A DNA stretch of 64,000 nt from Sphaerisporangium rubeum (GTDB taxonomy: Bacteria > Actinomycetota > Actinomycetes > Streptosporangiales > Streptosporangiaceae): assembly GCF_014207705.1 (NCBI RefSeq), contig NZ_JACHIU010000001.1, positions 3,464,501 to 3,528,500 on the forward strand, written 5' to 3'. The notes below the pieces were generated by a model. That model searched no databases. It was given only the letters and a program-made list of their open reading frames with translations, and was not told the DNA's origin. The position numbers and the translations under genes were made by a program. This document shows, piece by piece, positions 59,377-64,000 of the stretch. Each line of letters begins with the position of its first letter. The first letter of the stretch is position 1.

Positions 59377-62070
59377 TCAGCGGCCGGCGGGTCTCCCCGC
59401 CGCGCCGGGGAGGTCGAAGAACTGGCGCAGCGCGGTGCGGTCGTTGACGCCGGTGCGGTCGTAGACGGCGCCGAGGTGGTTGGCGACGGTGCGGACGGAC
59501 AGGAACAGGCGGTCGGCGATGTCGCGGTTGGTGAAGTTCTGCGCGGCGAGCTGCGCCACCTCCAGCTGGCGAGGGGTGAGGTCGGGGGCCGCCAGTCCGC
59601 GCAGCGCGGGGGTGCGTGCGCCTTCGCAGCGGTGGGCCAGGGACCAGGCGCGGGTGGTGGCGGCGAGCGCGGCGCGGGTGTGGCCGGCGCGGCGCAGGCG
59701 TGCCGCCGCCTGGGCCGCGGCCTCCGCGGCGTGGAGGATCATGCCGAGGTCCTGGAAGCCGGTCGCGACGGCCAGCAGGTCCTCGGCGTCACCGGCGACG
59801 ACCGCCGCGGCGTGGTCGCGGGCCAGCGTGACACGCGGCCCGTCGTGCAGGGCGGGTAACTCGGCGAGGCGGCCGGCGGCGTGCGCCGCGCCGCCGAGAC
59901 GCACCGCGTCGTGCAGCGCGACGAACTCGAAGCCGGGGAGCCCCGCCGCGCGGCACTCCTCGGCGAACTCCAGGGCGAGCTCCACGGCGGCCCCCGTCTC
60001 GCCGTAGGCGGCGGCGATCCACACCCGGGTCAGCGCCACCCATCGCGTGAACCCGGTCCACGTGGCGCGGTTGCGCGCGAGCGCCTCCTCAAGCGTGCTC
60101 TCCGCACCCGAGGCGTCCCCGAGCAGCGCCTGCGCGGACGCGTACGCACCCATGCAGCCGCCGACGGTGGTCGCGGTCGGATGGTGCGCCGCGTCGTGCA
60201 GCACCCCGAGCGCCGTCTGCACCTGGCCCCGCGCCGTGGCGAGCTGCCCCTTGGCGAGCGCGAGGCTGCCCTCTCCGAGCGACCACCCCCGCTGCGCCGC
60301 CACCGCGGCCTCCATGGACGCGACGGACTCCTCCATGGAGGCGAGGTCCCCGGCGAACAGCGCCGCCATGGCCCACGCCGAGTGCAGCGGGGACACCATG
60401 GCCGGCAGCGCGTCCTGCCAGGCCCCGGCGTCGGCCAGCGCCTGGCGGGCCATGGCGATCGCCTCACCGGTACGTCCCGCGTAGCACAGCGCGAGGGCCT
60501 GCGACTTCAGGGTCTGCGTGCGGCCGGGACCGTCCGGCGTGTCACGCAGCAACGCCGTGCCGAGGCGCAGCGCCTCACGTGGCCTCGCGGCCCCCGCGGT
60601 GAGGTCGAGCCGTCGCGTCGCGATCCGCCGCCGCGCCGCCGGGTCCGCCACCGCCGACTCGGTCCTGTCCAGCAGCTCAAGCGCCTCCCGCAGCCGGTTC
60701 ATGCCCCAGGCGAGGTTCCCGGCCCGTGCCAGCGCCAGCCGTGTGACCACCGCGGCGTGGCCGCTCTCCAGGCCACCCCGTCCGCCGGCCTCCGGATCGT
60801 TCCCACCGGCGCCGGAAGCGCCGAACGCCGCCTCGGCCTCGGTGAGGACGGCGTGCGCCTCGTCGGGGTACTGCGCGTAGTCGAGGACGGTGGCGAGCAG
60901 CAGGGCCGCGTCGACGCCGCCGCCGGCGGCCACGGCGGCGCGGCCGAGGCGGATGGCGAGAGGGTAGTCGTGCGCCGACCACGCGAGGCGGCAGGCCGAG
61001 ATCAGCGGCCCGGGGGAGGCGGCGGCGCCGCTCTCCAGGCGCCACACCGTGAGACGCAGCAGGTCGTCGCCGCGCCGGGTGCCGCCACGCTCCAGCGCGG
61101 CGGCGAGCGCGGCGTACCGGTTGCGGCGGCGCAGCGGCGGGCAGGCCGCGCGGGCCACCTCGCCGTACAGAGGGTGGCCGAGCCGCACGGTCATGCGCCT
61201 GCCGTCCGGCGACAGGCGCACGAGGCCCCGCCGCTCGGCCTCCTCGACGGCCTCCGGCGGGCACAGGCCGGTCAGCATGGCGAGGCCGATGGGCTCGGCG
61301 AACGCGGTCAGCTCCAGCACCGCGCTCGCCTCAGGGGACAGTCCCGCGACCCGCTCACCCACCAGCTCCGACAACCGGGGGGCCAGCGGCGGCTCACCGG
61401 TGAGCTGCCACATGCCGCGCACCGGACGCAGCCGGCCGGCGTCGCGGGCCGCGGCGACCAGCTCGTGCAGCAGCAGAGCGTTCCCCTCGGACGCGGTGGC
61501 GAGCCGCCGCACCGTGGCGTCGTCGGGCCGGCCGCCGAGCGCGGCGGCGAGGACCGCCGCGATGTCGTCCACGCTCAGCGGCCCGACGTCGGCCCGCGCC
61601 GCTCTCCCGTCCCGCCAGAGCGCGGTGACGCCGTCCGGCGCGGTCTCACCGGTGCGCAGGGTCGCGACGATCAGCGCGCCGCCGGTGGCCACCAGGTGGT
61701 GGACGGCGGCGGCCGAGGCGCCGTCCAGCAGGTGCGCGTCGTCGACCGCGAGCACCGGCAGCCGGCCGGCCGCGTGGCCGCGCACCGCGTCGGCGGCCCA
61801 GCGCAGCGGGTTGAGAAGGCCGTCGGGGGCCTTCGGCGGCAGCAGCCCGGCCAGCGCGCCGTACGGGATGCCGCCGGCCGCGCGGGTGGCCCTGATGGGG
61901 ATGACGGCGTGCGCGGGGGAGTGGAACGTGCGCAGCACCTCGGCCGCGAGCCTGCTCTTGCCGACCCCGGCGGGCCCGGCGATGACGACGCCGCGCGCCG
62001 CGCCGTCGTGCGCCAGCCGCACGAGCCGTGCGAGGTCCTCCTGGCGGCCCGCGAACGGCCAGATCGCCAT
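59377..62070 (-). CDS. LuxR-type regulator with N-terminal AAA ATPase (LAL)
   Basis: An 897-residue regulator of the LAL group. Walker A is AGPAGVGKSRL (Lys38), followed by a Walker B VLAVDDAHLLDG and an arginine-finger region, then a long TPR-like helical middle, and a C-terminal LuxR HTH (LTPRQLEVAQLAAQNFTNRD, then LSVRTVANHLGAVYDRTG). It is cytoplasmic and probably responds to an ATP-coupled signal. ATG 62070 has GGGAGG five bases upstream. Its target may include the divergent DUF4145-YbaK gene or more distant genes. Confidence 0.92.
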   Translation of the reverse strand: MAIWPFAGRQEDLARLVRLAHDGAARGVVIAGPAGVGKSRLAAEVLRTFHSPAHAVIPIRATRAAGGIPYGALAGLLPPKAPDGLLNPLRWAADAVRGHAAGRLPVLAVDDAHLLDGASAAAVHHLVATGGALIVATLRTGETAPDGVTALWRDGRAARADVGPLSVDDIAAVLAAALGGRPDDATVRRLATASEGNALLLHELVAAARDAGRLRPVRGMWQLTGEPPLAPRLSELVGERVAGLSPEASAVLELTAFAEPIGLAMLTGLCPPEAVEEAERRGLVRLSPDGRRMTVRLGHPLYGEVARAACPPLRRRNRYAALAAALERGGTRRGDDLLRLTVWRLESGAAASPGPLISACRLAWSAHDYPLAIRLGRAAVAAGGGVDAALLLATVLDYAQYPDEAHAVLTEAEAAFGASGAGGNDPEAGGRGGLESGHAAVVTRLALARAGNLAWGMNRLREALELLDRTESAVADPAARRRIATRRLDLTAGAARPREALRLGTALLRDTPDGPGRTQTLKSQALALCYAGRTGEAIAMARQALADAGAWQDALPAMVSPLHSAWAMAALFAGDLASMEESVASMEAAVAAQRGWSLGEGSLALAKGQLATARGQVQTALGVLHDAAHHPTATTVGGCMGAYASAQALLGDASGAESTLEEALARNRATWTGFTRWVALTRVWIAAAYGETGAAVELALEFAEECRAAGLPGFEFVALHDAVRLGGAAHAAGRLAELPALHDGPRVTLARDHAAAVVAGDAEDLLAVATGFQDLGMILHAAEAAAQAAARLRRAGHTRAALAATTRAWSLAHRCEGARTPALRGLAAPDLTPRQLEVAQLAAQNFTNRDIADRLFLSVRTVANHLGAVYDRTGVNDRTALRQFFDLPGAAGRPAGR

Positions 62071-62090
62071 GGCCGCCTCCCGGGTTCTTC

Positions 62091-62118
62091 TTGTCCGTGC
62101 TCCGGCGGATCGTCTATC
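62091..62118 (+). promoter_or_regulatory. Promoter of the DUF4145-YbaK gene
   Basis: TTGTCC (62091-62096) and TCTATC (62113-62118) are separated by 16 bases, and GTG 62127 follows eight bases later. With no Shine-Dalgarno sequence, the mRNA is probably leaderless. Confidence 0.5.
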
Positions 62119-62126
62119 GTCCGCCT

Positions 62127-63242
62127 GTGGAACGCTGGGGAGCCAGATTTCTGGTGGAATGCCCGCGTTGTGGCCGCGAGACCCTGGCGTGCGAGCCGGA
62201 CGGCCCGCATCGCGCCTTTCTGCCTCCTTCACTCGCCCCGTATTCATTATCGGTCTGCCAGGCCGGAATGCACGTGCTTTTGCTGGCCCCGGAGGAACCG
62301 TTCTCTTTCGACGGGGAAGCCGTGGACGGCCCCCCGCGTCCCGCGCGGGTGCTGTGGCCCGAGGCCGGCCGTCCCGCGAGCGGCGAGCCTCCCGGTCACC
62401 TGCGCGCGGAGCTGGCGGACGCCAAGGCGTGCGTGCGCGCGGGGGCCCACTCCTCGGCCGTGGTCGCGGTCCGGCGCCTGCTCGAAGGGGTGTGCGCCGA
62501 CCACGGCGTGACGGCCGTGCCGCTGTCGGCGGCGCTGCGTGAGCTGCGGCGACGGGGGCTGATCGAGGGGAGGCTGCTGGTCTGGGCCGAGGAACTGCGG
62601 GTGATCGGCAACCAGGCGGCGCACATCAGGGCCGGCCGGGTGCGCGCCGAGGACGCCGCCGACGCGGTGGTGCTGGCCGAGGCACTGCTCGACTATTTGT
62701 ACGTCTACACCCCTAAATACCGCGAGCTGCGAAATCGGCGTGCCGCAGCGGGAGATCCGGTCCGCGAGCCGTCACACGTCCGGGTTCCCGACCCTTTGGC
62801 CGTGAAGCTGCTCCGTCGTTCCCGTATCACCTTTTATCGGCATAAATACCCCTATGATCCTGCGCAGAGGAAATCCCGCGAGCAAATCGCCGCGGACCTT
62901 GGTGTTCCGGCGGAACGCCTGGTCAAAGCCGTGCTCGCGTATGCCGACGGCCACGTCGTGCTGGCCGTGGCCCCGGTGAGCGAGACCGTCGACCTTCAGG
63001 CGTTGGCGCGGACCGCCGGCGCCGGCGAGGCCCGCCTGGCCCCGGCCGCCGACCTCAGCCGCCTCGGCACCGGCACCATCAGCCCTCTGGGCCTTCCCCT
63101 GCGCGTCCCCGCCTACGTCGCCACGGCCGTCACCTCGCAGCCCACCGTGTATCTGGCCAGCGGCCGGCACGGCCTGGAACTGGAACTCCGGCCGGACGAC
63201 CTCGTCCGCCTCCTCGGTGCGCGCACCGCCGCCATCACCTGA
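62127..63242 (+). CDS. DUF4145 (HEPN-like) domain fused to YbaK-type aminoacyl-tRNA deacylase
   Basis: A 371-residue protein with two halves. Residues 10-195 have a zinc-ribbon-like start (Cys12, Cys15, Cys22 and Cys44; CPRCGRETLAC) and the DUF4145 signature LRAELADAKACVRAGAHSSA, then EELRVIGNQAAHIRAG with Arg158, Asn162 and His166. Residues 228-371 match YbaK/ProX-type deacylases: SRITFYRHKYPYDPAQRKS, RLVKAVLAYADGHVVLAVAP (Lys267), DLQALARTAGAGEARLA and the VYLASGRHGLELELRPDDLV end. Such deacylases remove wrong amino acids from tRNA. GTG 62127 is leaderless. The fusion is uncommon as far as I know, and its target is unknown. Confidence 0.8.
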   Translation: MERWGARFLVECPRCGRETLACEPDGPHRAFLPPSLAPYSLSVCQAGMHVLLLAPEEPFSFDGEAVDGPPRPARVLWPEAGRPASGEPPGHLRAELADAKACVRAGAHSSAVVAVRRLLEGVCADHGVTAVPLSAALRELRRRGLIEGRLLVWAEELRVIGNQAAHIRAGRVRAEDAADAVVLAEALLDYLYVYTPKYRELRNRRAAAGDPVREPSHVRVPDPLAVKLLRRSRITFYRHKYPYDPAQRKSREQIAADLGVPAERLVKAVLAYADGHVVLAVAPVSETVDLQALARTAGAGEARLAPAADLSRLGTGTISPLGLPLRVPAYVATAVTSQPTVYLASGRHGLELELRPDDLVRLLGARTAAIT

Positions 63243-63251
63243 GGCGGCGGC

Positions 63252-64000
63252 TCAGGCGGAGCGGACGCGGACCCACTGGTAGTCGTCGTGGCGGGTGCCG
63301 TCAGGGCCGGGGAGCAGGGACTTCAGGAGGGCTTCGCGGGTGAAGCCGGCGCGCTCCAGGACGTGGTGGGAGGCGTGGTTGTCCACGGCGGTGCCGGCGA
63401 CGACGCGGTGGAGCGGGGTGGCGGTGAAGGCCCAGCCGACGAGGAGGGTGACCGCGCGGGTCATGAGGCCGCGGCCGCGGTGCGCCGGAGCCAGGCTGTA
63501 GCCGATCATGGCCTGGCCGAGGGCCGGGTTGACCGCCATCAGCTGGATGTGGCCGGCGAAGGCGCCGGTCGCCTCGTCGCGGACGGCCATCTCGGCGCGC
63601 TCGCCGGACAGCCACCACGTGGCGGTGTACCGGCAGCGCCGCAGGGTGTCCTCGCGGTCCGGCGGCTCGGGAGGGACGCTGTACTTCAGCACGTCGGGGT
63701 CACAGGCCATGGCCTGGAAGTCGTCGGCGTCGCCGAGGGTCAGCGGGGTGAGCCGCACCACGCCGTCGGACAGGAAACCGCCGGGAAGATCGGGCAGGTA
63801 CGAGATCTGCCGTTCCCCGGGGTCGGTCGCGAGGCGCGCGAAGGCCGCGACGTCGTCGTGCCGGCCCGCGCGGGGGAAGGCGCCGCGCTGCACACCCTCG
63901 CGCTCGAAGCCCGCGGCCATCGCCACGCGCTGGCTCGCGGTGTTCTCCAGGTCGGTGACGAGCTCCACCCGGTGCACGCCGTGGCGGAAGGCCCACTCGG
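63252..64000 (-). CDS. Tandem GNAT acetyltransferase, 5' end cut by window
   Basis: The frame stays open to the window edge (residues EWAFRHGVHRVELVTDLENT before the first internal start), so the start lies outside. The last part of one GNAT domain (NTASQRVAMAAGFEREGVQR) is followed by a complete second one: VVRLTPLTLGDADDFQAMAC, the GYSLAPAHRGRGLMTRAVTL acetyl-CoA loop and HRVVAGTAVDNHASHHVLER. It would be a tandem acetyltransferase of unknown substrate, possibly a ribosomal-protein or antibiotic N-acetyltransferase relative. It converges with the DUF4145-YbaK gene. Confidence 0.85.
   Translation of the reverse strand, partial: EWAFRHGVHRVELVTDLENTASQRVAMAAGFEREGVQRGAFPRAGRHDDVAAFARLATDPGERQISYLPDLPGGFLSDGVVRLTPLTLGDADDFQAMACDPDVLKYSVPPEPPDREDTLRRCRYTATWWLSGERAEMAVRDEATGAFAGHIQLMAVNPALGQAMIGYSLAPAHRGRGLMTRAVTLLVGWAFTATPLHRVVAGTAVDNHASHHVLERAGFTREALLKSLLPGPDGTRHDDYQWVRVRSA

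Noticed and set aside
1-64000. tRNA, rRNA or CRISPR genes
   Set aside because: No T-loop-like motif with matching arms, no rRNA segment and no regularly spaced repeats were seen.
1-64000. Insertion sequences, integrases and attachment sites
   Set aside because: No transposase, integrase or flanking repeat was found; the gvp and nir blocks have no boundary signatures.

Overview
The window is high-GC DNA (roughly 70 percent, third codon positions mostly C or G) from a mycothiol-producing actinomycete. Evidence is mshC (mycothiol ligase), the actinobacterial families DUF3099, DUF3090, SCO1664 and PAC2, an InhA-type enoyl reductase directly behind fabG, frequent GTG and TTG starts, and several genes whose start codon lies 6-10 bases behind a TAnnnT -10 box (leaderless or nearly so). 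A Streptosporangiales-like or related filamentous actinomycete is likely; the genus cannot be fixed from the sequence alone. No rRNA, tRNA, CRISPR array, transposase or prophage was seen.

Layout. 0-14 kb is mainly conserved chromosomal housekeeping: a cut mobA with DUF6457, DUF3099 protein, dodecin, the tldE-tldD pair, fabG-fabI, a secreted proline-rich anchored protein, an aldo/keto reductase, uppP, then a run of histidine phosphatase, DUF3090, SCO1664-family kinase-like protein, a TANGO2/NRDE protein and a membrane Ser/Thr (pseudo)kinase, followed by mshC. 15.5-21.5 kb is a complete minus-strand gas vesicle cluster of ten genes (two accessory genes, gvpA, gvpF, gvpG, gvpO, gvpJ, gvpL, gvpS, gvpK) with a stress-sigma-like promoter. 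21.6-28.7 kb holds peptide deformylase and an assimilatory nitrate/nitrite block (narK, leader peptide, nirB, nirD, a HemD-winged-helix protein and a sirohydrochlorin chelatase) that supplies both the siroheme enzyme and its cofactor. 28.6-35.5 kb has a TetR-like protein missing its recognition helices, PAC2, metH, a HAD phosphatase and a membrane protein.

35.9-42 kb is a five-gene oligopeptide/nickel-type ABC transporter operon with the binding protein as second gene. 42-46.5 kb holds a Uma2 endonuclease-fold protein, a two-component pair, a degenerate soluble histidine kinase and an XRE regulator. 46.5-48.6 kb has a RecB-like Fe-S nuclease and a site-2 protease with CBS domains. 48.9-52.4 kb is a tightly overlapped operon of unknown role: a Rossmann oxidoreductase, a four-helix membrane protein and an FHA/zinc-ribbon protein. 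It is followed by a cation/proton antiporter and a soluble Ser/Thr kinase. 55.5-59 kb is a divergent catabolic-looking cluster (class II aldolase and TetR against PfkB kinase and class III aminotransferase). 59-64 kb has a small zinc protein, a LuxR-type AAA regulator, a DUF4145-YbaK fusion and a truncated tandem GNAT acetyltransferase.

Most notable for follow-up: the narK-nirB leader (two mutually exclusive hairpins plus a 32-codon leader ORF whose stop overlaps the nirB start), the DUF4145-YbaK fusion, the oxidoreductase/membrane/FHA operon, three tandem hairpins with the same ACGGGGG loop near 0.9 kb, and the aldolase/kinase/aminotransferase cluster with an operator-like dyad between its divergent halves.
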